Of a DNA stretch of 64,000 bases, positions 25,443 through 33,606 are shown piece by piece. Position numbers and translations under genes: made by a program. The notes under the pieces are model-generated. The model was given only the letters and a program-made list of their open reading frames with translations. It searched no databases and was not told where the DNA came from. Every line of letters starts with the position of its first letter. Position 1 is the stretch's first letter. The DNA is from Mesobacillus foraminis (GTDB lineage: Bacteria; Bacillota; Bacilli; Bacillales; Cytobacillaceae), in the NCBI RefSeq assembly GCF_004340465.1, contig NZ_SLVV01000014.1:75916-139915 (forward strand), given 5' to 3'.

Positions 25443-25643
25443 TTAAAAGAAAATTATATCTTTAAACCGATAAACGAATAAAAAGAAAGCAAGGAGAATA
25501 AACAGCTGAAACCTGCCATAAAAGGGAAGAATCACGGCAATAAACCGGTTCTCTCCAAGTACCAGCTCCCATAAAAATGTAGAATAAGCTTTTGTTTTTG
25601 GTTTTTTAGGGAATCCTGAGATTCTGAATAAGGGGTTGGCCAT
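25443..25643 (-). CDS. Possible small membrane protein, 66 aa
   Basis: Low confidence. The minus-strand frame from ATG 25643 reads MANPLFRISGFPKKPKTKAY, then TFLWELVLGENRFIAVILPF, and ends with a long hydrophobic stretch and FKDIIFF. The amino-acid pattern looks like a real basic-plus-membrane protein. However, no ribosome site precedes it and its start abuts the alcohol dehydrogenase start on the other strand. Confidence 0.3.
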   Translation of the reverse strand: MANPLFRISGFPKKPKTKAYSTFLWELVLGENRFIAVILPFYGRFQLFILLAFFLFVYRFKDIIFF

Positions 25644-26827
25644 ATGTATCATTTGTATTGCAGGATGTATCAACGAACGTTAAAAGCAGTGATGAAGGTT
25701 CTTCCATGGCGGCAGCCTGAATTAGTAGAGGGAGAAAAAAGTCTAAGCAAGCTGCCTGGGCTGATCAAAAAGAACGGGGTAAAGAACGTATTAATTGTAA
25801 CGGACAAAGGAATTACCAAGATCGGGTTAATGGATGGGTTGCTATATGAGTTAACTTCTATAGGGATAAAGTATGTTATTTACAACAAGACAGTACCAAA
25901 CCCAACGATTGATAATATTGAAGAAGCATTAATGTCTTACCGGGCAAATGGATGTGAAGGGATTTTAGCATTTGGCGGGGGTTCGCCCATGGACTGTGCG
26001 AAGGGTGTCGGGGCACGCTTAGCCAGACCTGAAAAAAGCATTTCAGAAATGAAGGGTCAGCTAAAAGTGAGAAAAGCTATTCCTCCCTTATTTGCGGTCC
26101 CAACAACATCCGGCACTGGAAGTGAAGCCACACTCGCTGCGGTCATTTCCAATAGCAAGACGCATGAAAAATATGCTGTCCTTGATACGTTGCTGTACTG
26201 GATCCTCTGCTGACAGTAAATCTCCCACCACATATTACTTCAACGACCGGGATGGATGCTTTAACACATGCTGTCGAGGCATACATTGGCAGAAGTAATA
26301 CGGAGGAAACAAAAAAGTACTCCAGGGAGGCGGTAAGCCTCATTTTTGATAATCTCCTTGAAGCTTATTCAAATGGGACAAATATAAATGCTCGTAAAAA
26401 TATGCAGATAGCTTCTTATTATGCAGGAGCTGCCTTCACAAAAGCCTTTGTTGGCTATGTCCACGCGATTGCCCATACCCTTGGGGGATTTTACAATATT
26501 CCGCATGGCTTGGCAAATGCCATCATCCTGCCGCATGTTCTTGACTATTACAGCCGTTCGGTACATAAACCTTTGGCAGAGCTGGCGGATTTAGTGGGTC
26601 TTACGGAAGAAGCTGATTCCATGGAGGTAAAAGCCGGAAAGTTCATAAGTGCAATACGGGAGCGTAACAAAGCCATGAACATTCCGGAGAAAGTCGAAGG
26701 TATTGTTGATAAGGATATTCCTCTCATGGTAGAACGAGCACTAAAAGAAGCCAATCCACTTTATCCTGTACCGAGAATCTTGAACAAAGAGGATCTGTTT
26801 CATCTATACCAGGTCATTAGTAAATAA
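25644..26827 (+). pseudogene. Iron-containing alcohol dehydrogenase broken by a microdeletion
   Basis: The first frame (25644-26213) carries the NAD-binding GILAFGGGSPMDCAKGVG and VPTTSGTGSEATLAAVIS of type III alcohol dehydrogenases (YugJ/YugK-like). The second frame carries TTGMDALTHAVEAYIGRSN and the iron ligand region GYVHAIAHTLGGFYNIPHG. The break is at about 26190-26197: after KYAVLDTLL the codons usually encoding a short stretch such as IPHYA are missing (about 16 bp) and the frame resumes as VLDPLLTVNLPPHITSTTGM. The remaining sequence is intact to TAA 26827, so the inactivation is recent. Confidence 0.85.
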
Positions 26828-27261
26828 CCACGGAGTTTATTGGGGGACCTAAGCGTGAAAACCTATTCAACCATTAGCAGAGTTGTATCTCCGTGTCTGG
26901 GTGGAAATAAACATCATTTTTCGGCTGAACGCGTTAAACTCATGAAGATAAGGGATGAGAATCCATTTATGAATGTTTTAAAGGTGGTTGGAATAGCCGG
27001 AGGGAGAAAGGGGAATTAACCGTTAGCCCTAACGGGTAGATAGACGGTCTGTATAAAAATATCAATAAAATATCGGGTGCGTTGATTGAACAGCAGAAAT
27101 GGAGAAATATATTGAAAAAATAGACTTCAACAGGGAGATAAGCTGCGGGATTGAAATTTGTTTTCGCTCCCTTGCGTAGTGTTTACCTTTTTAGGTTTCA
27201 GCCGCTTTTTTAAAGGTTTCATATAAAAACAAAATGCCAAAGGAAAAGGAGCGAGCGAGTA
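26828..27261. other. Intergenic with one doubtful small ORF
   Basis: A 54-codon frame at 26855-27019 (GTG start, GGGGGA 8 nt upstream, HHFSAERVKLMKIRDENPF) is possible but unsupported. A fragment near 27080-27110 resembles the AACGGGTGC element described in the findings. Confidence 0.3.
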
Positions 27262-28290
27262 ATGAATAGCAATACCAAGAGCCATTTCCCTCGGGAAACC
27301 ATTGAGATGATTATTCGAGAGAATTTCGGTAAGGATATCGCTGTGGATACGATTACCGAGTTGACCGATGGGTGGTTCAACGCAGTCTATATTTTATCTT
27401 TCGTCGGACAAGGCGTGAGGGGATTTAAGGAAGTTGTCATAAAGACTGGTGTTCAGGAATCTAAATACGTCCTTTCTTACGAGAAAAATATCATGCATGC
27501 AGAAATCCTTGTCTACAGCTTACTGCAGGACACAATCGTGCCGGTTCCAAAGATTCTCGTCCACGATTTCAGTAAGTCGCTCGTGGATTGCGATTATTTC
27601 ATCATGGAGAAACTCCAGGGAGAGAATTGGATGAAAGTGGACGAAAAGATTACACCCGAAAATAAGGAGAAGCTAATTGCTGATATCGCCCGGTACACCG
27701 CTGCACTGCATAATATAAAGGGTGGTTATTTCGGATACATAAGGAATGATAAGGAGTTTCAGTTCTCGGATTGGCGCTCTGCGTTCCAAAACATGGTTCA
27801 TATAGCGATCCGGGATGGGCGAAAGGGAGGCGTCGACCTTCCCTATGATTCTATTTTGGAAGCCTTCGAGCCCTTATGGGAGATTTTGAATGAAGTTAAG
27901 GAACCATGTCTTGTCAATTTTGACATCTGGAAAATGAATATTATGCTTGCGGAAAAAGACGGCGAATACTATATTGACGGTATTATTGACCATGAGCGGG
28001 CGTTTTACGGCGACCCCTACGCCGAATTTATCTCCCTTCAGAATATCTGCGGGGATGTGGAGCACAACAATGTATTCAAGGAAAATTACAGCTTATTATC
28101 CGGCAAACCCTTCACCTTTACAAGAAATAACAAACTGCGGTTTTATATGTACAAAATTTATCTGTCCCTGCTTATGGGGGTAGAGGTATACCGCTATAAT
28201 GAAGAGGACACCAAACGTATGCTGAAGGATTGTAATAAAAAGATTGCGAATAGTTTGGCGGAACTGAAAGAATACCTTGAAAATTCCTGA
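27262..28290 (+). CDS. APH-like phosphotransferase (kinase-fold) protein
   Basis: 342 aa, a protein-kinase-like fold of the APH (aminoglycoside/choline phosphotransferase) superfamily. Visible marks: the ELTDGWFNAVYILSF start of the nucleotide loop, the VVIKTG lysine strand, and the catalytic loop CLVNFDIWKMNIML, in which the usual His-Gly-Asp is Asn-Phe-Asp while the catalytic Asp and Asn remain. The Mg-binding segment is IDGIIDHERAFYGDP. The substrate is unknown; antibiotic resistance should not be assumed. Ribosome site AAGGAGCGAG precedes ATG by several bases. Confidence 0.85.
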   Translation: MNSNTKSHFPRETIEMIIRENFGKDIAVDTITELTDGWFNAVYILSFVGQGVRGFKEVVIKTGVQESKYVLSYEKNIMHAEILVYSLLQDTIVPVPKILVHDFSKSLVDCDYFIMEKLQGENWMKVDEKITPENKEKLIADIARYTAALHNIKGGYFGYIRNDKEFQFSDWRSAFQNMVHIAIRDGRKGGVDLPYDSILEAFEPLWEILNEVKEPCLVNFDIWKMNIMLAEKDGEYYIDGIIDHERAFYGDPYAEFISLQNICGDVEHNNVFKENYSLLSGKPFTFTRNNKLRFYMYKIYLSLLMGVEVYRYNEEDTKRMLKDCNKKIANSLAELKEYLENS

Positions 28291-28330
28291 CCGTTTAGCA
28301 TAAAGTTTGAGGTTTCTCTTCAATTTAAAA

Positions 28331-28510
28331 ATGTTGCCAGGGATTGTATTAACAGTAGCTGCTGTTATTCTCTTTTATATCGGTTTTGTTAACTTTAGAG
28401 GACTTGAAGGTGCAGCTTTTGGTATTATTGATTTCATTTTAACCATTTTTTCAATTATATCTTTTAGTATAGGAAAGAAGGATACAACTAATCAACAATC
28501 TGGTATATAA
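28331..28510 (+). CDS. Small membrane protein, 59 aa
   Basis: Not recognised. From ATG 28331: two hydrophobic segments (LPGIVLTVAAVILFYIGFV and GIIDFILTIFSIISFSIG) and a polar tail KKDTTNQQSGI. No clear ribosome site; a TTG start at 28307 is an alternative. A conserved-type terminator at 28573-28608 follows. Confidence 0.5.
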   Translation: MLPGIVLTVAAVILFYIGFVNFRGLEGAAFGIIDFILTIFSIISFSIGKKDTTNQQSGI

Positions 28511-28572
28511 AAGGGATTGGTAATTTCTTTTTCGACCAATGGTTTAAAGATGACTTGGCATTTATAACAAAG

Positions 28573-28608
28573 ACAACTCGCCAACTTGAGGCGAGTTTTG
28601 CTTTTTTA
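28573..28608 (+). terminator. Terminator, related to the one at 36655
   Basis: AACTCGCC and GGCGAGTT stem followed by TTGCTTTTTTAT. Flanking bases match those at 36655-36700, with paired changes in the stem (CGCC/GGCG here, CACC/GGTG there). Confidence 0.85.
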
Positions 28609-28728
28609 TATGCCAAATACGATGTCAAGAGGGTAGGCATTTCGATGGATTTTTAGGAAAGCAGCTCTAAACGGATCCCTTTAGCATAAGAGGAAGTGCT
28701 CAATTTTTCACACTAAACTCTAACAATA

Positions 28729-29031
28729 TTAAGGAAGCAATAACCTGTACTTGTCCATTAAGTCCCCGGCATACATACTGATCACCATTAAGAAAACAGC
28801 TAGTCCAATGTACAGAACACCCCAAATGATTTTTGTCTTTCGGTCAGATACATAATACGACCGATCATTTTCCAATTGCTCTTCATGTTTTTTAATTTCA
28901 CTTTCGTATAGTGCAAGAACCAATTCCTTCGGTTCGGTATCGATCGTTAAGATATGTTCCAACAACATGGAATAGGTCCTTATTTCCACTTGTGTTTTGT
29001 ATTTTTTAAAAAAAACGGTAACAAATACCAT
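28729..29031 (-). pseudogene. C-terminal duplicate of the site-2 protease gene
   Basis: 100 aa whose sequence from KYKTQVEIRTYS to the end is near-collinear with the C-terminus of the site-2 protease at 36808-37914: HILTIDTEPKELVL versus HILKIDTEPKETVL, SYYVSDRKTKIIWGVLYIGL versus SYYVSDRKTKIVWGILYVGL, MYAGDLMDKY versus MYAGDLMDQY. The metalloprotease core (HEMGH, LDGG) is absent, so it is a truncated copy. No ribosome site is visible at the ATG. It might still be expressed as a small membrane protein. Confidence 0.75.
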
Positions 29032-29139
29032 TAGTGTTTATATAAGTAATTATGATTAGGTGAAACTAACCATTTCATTTGAGGTTGGAGTCAAATAAAA
29101 TATATTATTATTTATAATAGAAGAGGGGGATAGATAAAG

Positions 29140-29673
29140 ATGTTTAAAAAATCACAGTGGTTGATTCTGTTATTGCCCGTGTTAATGTTAATACTTATCT
29201 CTGCTTGCAATAAAGTAGGCGTTCGTACAGAACTGTACGAAGGGAAAGCGTTAACCATTGGAGTTGTTGGAAAACCACCTAAGGTTAATGAAACGGATAT
29301 AAAATTTAACAGAATCCAACTTACTGATATTTTAAAAGAAGATTTTCATAAATCATACGATGGTATTTTTATTATGAAGGATTCTCTTTATGAAGCATCT
29401 GAGCCAAAGTATGCAACGGTATACCCAAATTCTCCTATCCCCTTTTTCTTTATAGAAACTGAAAAGTCATATCTCCCTTTCGTTGATAAGGAATTATCGT
29501 ACAAAGGTGCAATTACTGTTAAAACAAAAAGTTATGCCACAGGATATTTAAAGGAAAAAGAACAAATTACCTACTGGGAATATGGTTTATATAACGATGA
29601 AGTAAACGACAACAACATCAGAGACGCTTATAGTAGAATTTTTAAAACTATTAGCGAAAATAGATATAAGTAA
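29140..29673 (+). CDS. Predicted lipoprotein, 177 aa
   Basis: A type II signal peptide is clear: KKSQWLILLLPVLMLILI followed by the lipobox SAC with Cys23. The mature part has an alpha-beta pattern beginning LYEGKALTIGVVGKPPKV and a DFHKSYDGIFIMKDSLYEAS segment, suggesting a Rossmann-like or periplasmic-binding-like fold. It matches no family that I can name with confidence. GAGGGGGAT precedes ATG. A terminator follows at 29725-29752. Attached to the outer face of the membrane. Confidence 0.78.
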   Translation: MFKKSQWLILLLPVLMLILISACNKVGVRTELYEGKALTIGVVGKPPKVNETDIKFNRIQLTDILKEDFHKSYDGIFIMKDSLYEASEPKYATVYPNSPIPFFFIETEKSYLPFVDKELSYKGAITVKTKSYATGYLKEKEQITYWEYGLYNDEVNDNNIRDAYSRIFKTISENRYK

Positions 29674-29724
29674 GAGAACATGAAATCCTCCATTTCAAAT
29701 AGGGGGATGCTTGGAATTAAAAGA

Positions 29725-29752
29725 GAACACCAATAAGGTGTTTTTTTTTCTT
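29725..29752 (+). terminator. Intrinsic terminator
   Basis: ACACC, loop AATA, GGTGT, then TTTTTTTC. Confidence 0.8.
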
Positions 29753-29909
29753 GGCTGTTTTCGTAAGGATTGTTGCTAATCATACAAAAGGGGTTTAATT
29801 ACAATTTTATACTATCATTAAATAAAAATTTCTTATTCAACTAAATGGCAGGATAGTTGAAGAAAAAATAAGTTTACAAAAAAGCTTTTAGTTATAAAAT
29901 TCAATTGAA

Positions 29910-29939
29910 TTGACAAATCGAACTTTATCGATTTATAAT
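29910..29939 (+). promoter_or_regulatory. Consensus promoter with internal operator; leaderless start
   Basis: TTGACA (29910-29915), 18-bp spacer, TATAAT (29934-29939). The expected start of transcription, 7 nt after the -10, is base 29946, the A of the ArsR ATG. Between the boxes AAATCGA (29915-29921) and TCGATTT (29928-29934) form an inverted repeat that could be the operator. Confidence 0.8.
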
Positions 29940-29945
29940 GTGAAC

Positions 29946-30248
29946 ATGGACAAGTTAAATATCTTTAAATCACTTTCAAATGAGGCTCGATTACAGATTT
30001 TAGAATGGCTTAAAGACCCTGCTGCTCATTTTGGACCACAAGATGGAATTGATTTGATAGAAGTAGGTGTGTGTGTTAGTCAAATAACAGAAAAATTAAA
30101 TATGACACAATCTACTGCTTCCCAATACCTATCAACGTTACAAAAAGCTGGTTTAATAAAGGCAACAAGAATTGGTAAATGGACTTACTATAAAAGGGAT
30201 GAGGAAGCCATAAAAAATCTTGGTTTATACATTCAAACAGACCTGTAA
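29946..30248 (+). CDS. ArsR-family (SmtB/ArsR) regulator
   Basis: 100 aa winged-helix repressor. The start chosen is ATG 29946 (MDKLNIFKSLSNEARLQILE); the earlier in-frame start would lie inside the promoter. The recognition helix is VSQITEKLNMTQSTASQYLS, followed by LQKAGLIKATRIGKWTYYKR as the wing. There is no Cys-pair metal site of the ArsR or CadC type (only VGVCVS), so the ligand is unlikely to be a metal. No ribosome site exists, and the promoter implies a leaderless message. It probably represses itself and the oxidoreductase gene downstream. Confidence 0.85.
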   Translation: MDKLNIFKSLSNEARLQILEWLKDPAAHFGPQDGIDLIEVGVCVSQITEKLNMTQSTASQYLSTLQKAGLIKATRIGKWTYYKRDEEAIKNLGLYIQTDL

Positions 30249-30286
30249 AAACAACTAAATTCGGATAAGAATTTAGTTGTTTTTAC
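30247..30286 (+). terminator. Intrinsic terminator
   Basis: AAAAACAACTAAATTC, loop GGATAA, GAATTTAGTTGTTTTT: a 16-bp perfect stem ending the ArsR gene. Confidence 0.92.
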
Positions 30287-30294
30287 CATCTAAT

Positions 30295-30359
30295 ATATCG
30301 ACAATTCTTAATATGTTTATATATTTTTTATCAAAACATATCGACAATTCTTAATATGT
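30295..30359 (+). promoter_or_regulatory. Two direct 22-bp repeats, probable operator
   Basis: ATATCGACAATTCTTAATATGT occurs identically at 30295-30316 and 30338-30359, 43 bp apart (about four helical turns). Each has ATAT...ATAT-type ends. They lie upstream of the oxidoreductase gene and are likely binding sites for the neighbouring ArsR-type protein or another regulator. Confidence 0.7.
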
Positions 30360-30434
30360 GCATTTGAAAAGTGTGATTTAGGATAATTTCCTTGTTAACA
30401 AATAAAATTATATATGAAGAGAGGATTTGAGCTC

Positions 30435-31448
30435 ATGAAAGCATGGCAAAGACAAGGCGTTGGATTAGAAAATTTAAAATTGGTGGATTTACCTACACCA
30501 GAACCTGGACCGAAACAACTTCTTGTTCGTGTAAAGGCTGTTTCACTTAACTTTCGTGATAAAGCAATTGTTGATGGGGTTTATTTGCCGCATCTAATGA
30601 CACAACCATTCGTACCTGTATCGGATGCATCTGGGGAAGTAATAAAAGTAGGTTCAGAGGTAAAGAAGTTTAAAAAAGGCGACCGTGTAACTTCTCATAT
30701 GTTTACTAAATGGTTGGATGGAACTCCAAATAAAGATGATGGTGCCCATGCTTTAGGAGGACCAAAAAATGGCGGGTTAGCAGAATACATGCTGCTTGAT
30801 GAGGACGCAACAGTAATGACACCAGCTACCTTAACTGATGAGGAAGCTTCGACACTTCCTATCGCTGCATTTACTGTTTGGTTTTCATTAGTGGAATATG
30901 GAAAAATTAAAGCGGGAGATACTGTGCTTGTTCAAGGAACTGGAGGAGTTTCGGTATACGCTGTTCAAATTGCTTCAGCACTAGGAGCAAAAGTTATTGC
31001 AACTAGCAGCAGCAACGAAAAATTAGAAAGAGTAAAAGCACTGGGTGCAAAAGAGGTTATAAACTATGCAGAGACTCCAGATTGGGAAAAAGAAGTATTA
31101 AAAATTACTGAAGGTAAAGGTGTAAACCATATTCTAGAAGTAGTTGGTGGTCAAAGTATTAACCGTTCAATTGAAGCTCTTGCTCTTCAAGGTCATATTT
31201 ATATTATTGGTTTCTTGGAAAGTATGATGGCAGAAGTGAATGTATTCTCATTATTAGCAAAACAAGCTCATATCCAGGGGATCAACGTAGGACATCGTAG
31301 AGCTTTTGAGGATATGATTAGAGCTTTTGATGAGCTTGATATTAGACCTGTCATTGATACGGTGTACTCATTTGATGAAGCCCTTGATGCGTATAAACAC
31401 CTGTATAAAGGGGCATTTGGTAAAATTGTAATAAAAGTTTCTGAGTAA
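30435..31448 (+). CDS. NAD(P)-dependent oxidoreductase (quinone reductase-like MDR)
   Basis: 337 aa from ATG 30435 (AGAGGA upstream; an in-frame ATG at 30414 lacks a site). Medium-chain dehydrogenase/reductase fold: GroES-like N-domain with VKAVSLNFRDKAIVDGVY and PVSDASGEVIKVGSEVKKF, then the nucleotide-binding loop VLVQGTGGVSVYAVQIA and ATSSSNEKLERVKALGAKEV. The structural and catalytic zinc ligands of alcohol dehydrogenase are missing, so it belongs to the zinc-free quinone-oxidoreductase branch. It lies downstream of the ArsR-like regulator and its repeat operators. Confidence 0.88.
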   Translation: MKAWQRQGVGLENLKLVDLPTPEPGPKQLLVRVKAVSLNFRDKAIVDGVYLPHLMTQPFVPVSDASGEVIKVGSEVKKFKKGDRVTSHMFTKWLDGTPNKDDGAHALGGPKNGGLAEYMLLDEDATVMTPATLTDEEASTLPIAAFTVWFSLVEYGKIKAGDTVLVQGTGGVSVYAVQIASALGAKVIATSSSNEKLERVKALGAKEVINYAETPDWEKEVLKITEGKGVNHILEVVGGQSINRSIEALALQGHIYIIGFLESMMAEVNVFSLLAKQAHIQGINVGHRRAFEDMIRAFDELDIRPVIDTVYSFDEALDAYKHLYKGAFGKIVIKVSE

Positions 31449-31548
31449 AGAAAGTTTTTAACAACTAAAATACAAAAGTCCTTGGGTATTTACCAAGGCT
31501 TTTATTGTTTATAAAAAAAGTCGGAATATTAGAATGTGAAGGAATGTA

Positions 31549-31620
31549 CTTAAATTAACGGGTGCGTTTATCCAAGAACCAGCTGCCAGAAAAAGCGGCT
31601 TTTTTCTTGTTCAACTAAAG
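31549..31620 (+). repeat. AACGGGTGC-type dispersed terminator element, copy 1
   Basis: TACTTAAATTAACGGGTGCG then CAGCTGCC and AAAGCGGC-TTTTTTCTTG and TTCAACTAAAG. Similar order of blocks recurs in other gaps (see findings). It may act as a transcription end. Confidence 0.55.
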
Positions 31621-31682
31621 AGAAGGTAGATAATTATTGATGTTGAATAATATTAAAGAAAATTATATGGGAGAGGAAAATT

Positions 31683-32243
31683 TTGCTTACTAATTTGTAC
31701 TTTGTACGACACGCACATTCTACATATACACCTGATGAATTAGGAAGACCTTTATCTAATAGAGGTATTGCTGATGTAGAAAGAATTACTAACATTCTTG
31801 AAAGAGAAAACATAGATATTGTCATGTCCAGTCCATACAAGAGGGCGGTTCAAACAGTTGAGGGAGTCGCAAAATTTATAGGTAAAGAAGTTACAGTCGA
31901 GGACGGATTTAAGGAGCGGAACTTATCTGTAAAACCTGTTGAGGAGTTTAATTTAGCTATTACAAAGGTATGGGAGGAACCTGCCTTTTCTTGGGAAGGT
32001 GGAGAATCTAATATTAACGCCCAGAAACGGGGGATTAAGGCAACTTTAAAGGTATTAGAAACTTATGAAGGTAAAAACATTGTTGTAGGAACACACGGTA
32101 ATATAATGGTACTAATTATGAATTTCTTTGATGAAATATATGGTTTTAGTTTTTGGAAAGACCTTGATATGCCGGATATTTACAAGTTAACATTTGATAA
32201 AAAGAATCTGAAAAAAGTTAATAGAATTTGGAATAGGACATAG
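31683..32243 (+). CDS. Histidine phosphatase family protein
   Basis: 186 aa, TTG start 31683 with GGGAGAGG upstream. Phosphoglycerate-mutase-like fold: the phosphohistidine motif LYFVRHAHSTYTPDE near residue 5-19, the second basic motif MSSPYKRAVQTVEG (Arg in SPYKRA), the acid region FKERNLS, and the second His in VVGTHGNIMVL. The substrate is unknown. Single gene between two AACGGGTGC-type elements. Confidence 0.9.
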   Translation: MLTNLYFVRHAHSTYTPDELGRPLSNRGIADVERITNILERENIDIVMSSPYKRAVQTVEGVAKFIGKEVTVEDGFKERNLSVKPVEEFNLAITKVWEEPAFSWEGGESNINAQKRGIKATLKVLETYEGKNIVVGTHGNIMVLIMNFFDEIYGFSFWKDLDMPDIYKLTFDKKNLKKVNRIWNRT

Positions 32244-32250
32244 GATTGTT

Positions 32251-32300
32251 ATTAAACAAACGGGTGCGTCGATCCAGGAAGGATTAAGCACCTTTTTTGT
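32251..32300 (+). repeat. AACGGGTGC-type element, copy 2
   Basis: TTAAACAAACGGGTGCGTCG, a short stem involving GGTGC and GCACC, then TTTTTTG, 8 bp after the phosphatase stop; it probably acts as its terminator. Confidence 0.55.
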
Positions 32301-32435
32301 TGAATTCCTTATTGAACAAAATGAATCGCTATTAACGTAGATTATTTTTTCGGATTATTATCTTTTATTAAATTAGGAGGTAATTTTTGGTATATACAGA
32401 ATATATTTATGAAGTATCAAGTGAGGAGGGTGAAT

Positions 32436-32939
32436 ATGTTTCAAACATTAGATGGTTTCTTTAAATTATGGAATTTTGAAGCAGATGCCACTCAGAAAAT
32501 TCTTAATCAACTTACAGATGAGTCTTTATCCCAAGAAGTTACATCTCAAAATTGGACATTAGGAAGAATAGCTTGGCATACTGTAACAGCGATTGGTGTT
32601 ATCTCATCTCGAACTGACCTTACCCTTGACGCACCTACACATGATTATCCTGTGCCAACCTCAGCAAAATTCATCTCTGATAGCTATCAACAAGCAAGGA
32701 ATGCTTTTTCACAAGCAGTAAAAAATCATTGGAGTGACAAAAATCTTAGTGATGAACAAGATGTTTTTGGACAGAGATTGTCCAATCTCGAACTGTTAAC
32801 TTTTTTGATTCAACATCAAATTCACCATCGTGGACAAATGACCATTTTGATGCGGCAAGCAGGTTTAACCGTCCCTGGTCTTTATGGTCCATCAAAAGAG
32901 GAATGGGATATGATAGGTAGGGAAGCCCCTAAAATGTAA
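32436..32939 (+). CDS. DinB-family protein, second copy
   Basis: 167 aa from ATG 32436, preceded by GAGGAGGGTGA. Four-helix bundle with metal ligands in GRIAWHTV and HQIHHRGQMTILMRQAGL; these match the first DinB gene (5870-6373), as does the C-terminal GLYGPSKEEW block. The two proteins are clearly paralogues but well diverged. The role (thiol transferase or metal-dependent hydrolase) is unknown. It stands alone. Confidence 0.88.
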   Translation: MFQTLDGFFKLWNFEADATQKILNQLTDESLSQEVTSQNWTLGRIAWHTVTAIGVISSRTDLTLDAPTHDYPVPTSAKFISDSYQQARNAFSQAVKNHWSDKNLSDEQDVFGQRLSNLELLTFLIQHQIHHRGQMTILMRQAGLTVPGLYGPSKEEWDMIGREAPKM

Positions 32940-33054
32940 TTAAACTTTTGGAAGATAAATAATATGAACTTTAGAAAAAAGAATACGATAATATACATCT
33001 GGGTTGCTAACTGTAGCAGCCTCTATTTTATTAATACAAGATTGTGAAAGAATA

Positions 33055-33115
33055 TACTTAAGTAAACGGGTGCAAGAGTTAAAGATGGGATCGCTGCGGC
33101 GATCTTTTTTCTTAT
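33055..33115 (+). repeat. AACGGGTGC-type element, copy 3, with terminator
   Basis: TACTTAAGTAAACGGGTGCA and, within it, GATCGC-tgcg-GCGATC followed by TTTTTTCTTATGG at 33089-33111. Confidence 0.65.
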
Positions 33116-33234
33116 GGAGCTAAAAGTTAGCGGAAGAAGGAAACAGAAAATAAAAGTAGAATTTATTTAAAGGATCTAATTGTTATTCCCAGTCAGAATA
33201 GTTAAACAACCATTAATTAATTGGGAGTTAGAAG

Positions 33235-33366
33235 ATGAAAAATAAAAAAAGAAATAGAAATGGCTTTTTAAAAGATACCCTAATTGAGTTTATATTTGAA
33301 GTGGTATGGAGCATCTTAATGATTATACCAAGAATTATAATTCGATTAATAGGGAAAATTTGGTGA
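33235..33366 (+). CDS. Small basic membrane protein, 43 aa
   Basis: Starts at ATG 33235, about 7 nt after TTGGGAGTT. A basic head (MKNKKRNRNGFLKDT) is followed by a long hydrophobic helix IFEVVWSILMIIPRIIIRL and a KIW end. Single-span or peripheral amphipathic protein of unknown function. A terminator-like hairpin with TTTTTTT lies at 33388-33425. Confidence 0.55.
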   Translation: MKNKKRNRNGFLKDTLIEFIFEVVWSILMIIPRIIIRLIGKIW

Positions 33367-33387
33367 AATAGTTAGTCAAAATAGAGC

Positions 33388-33425
33388 TTACGAGGGCGAT
33401 TGCAAATAAGAGCAGTCGTTTTTTT
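33388..33425 (+). terminator. Intrinsic terminator
   Basis: CGATTG and CAGTCG with a 13-nt loop, then a run of seven T; contains G-U pairing. Confidence 0.6.
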
Positions 33426-33606
33426 AAAAAATAAGACAAGTTCTCCTGTAATGAATGAACTGAAAAAAGGATAAGTTTGTGAATAAACGCACTTAAACGA
33501 AAGGGTTCTATAGCTAAGGATAGGAGCTGTCTTTAAAGGCAGCTTTTTCATCTGGAATCATCGGGGAAGGATAGTGGAATAAAAAAGTCAATTATAGGTT
33601 AACTGC

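Noticed and set aside
27262-28290. Calling the kinase-fold genes antibiotic-resistance genes
   Set aside because: Four APH-like proteins are present, but sequence alone gives only the fold; substrates are not shown.
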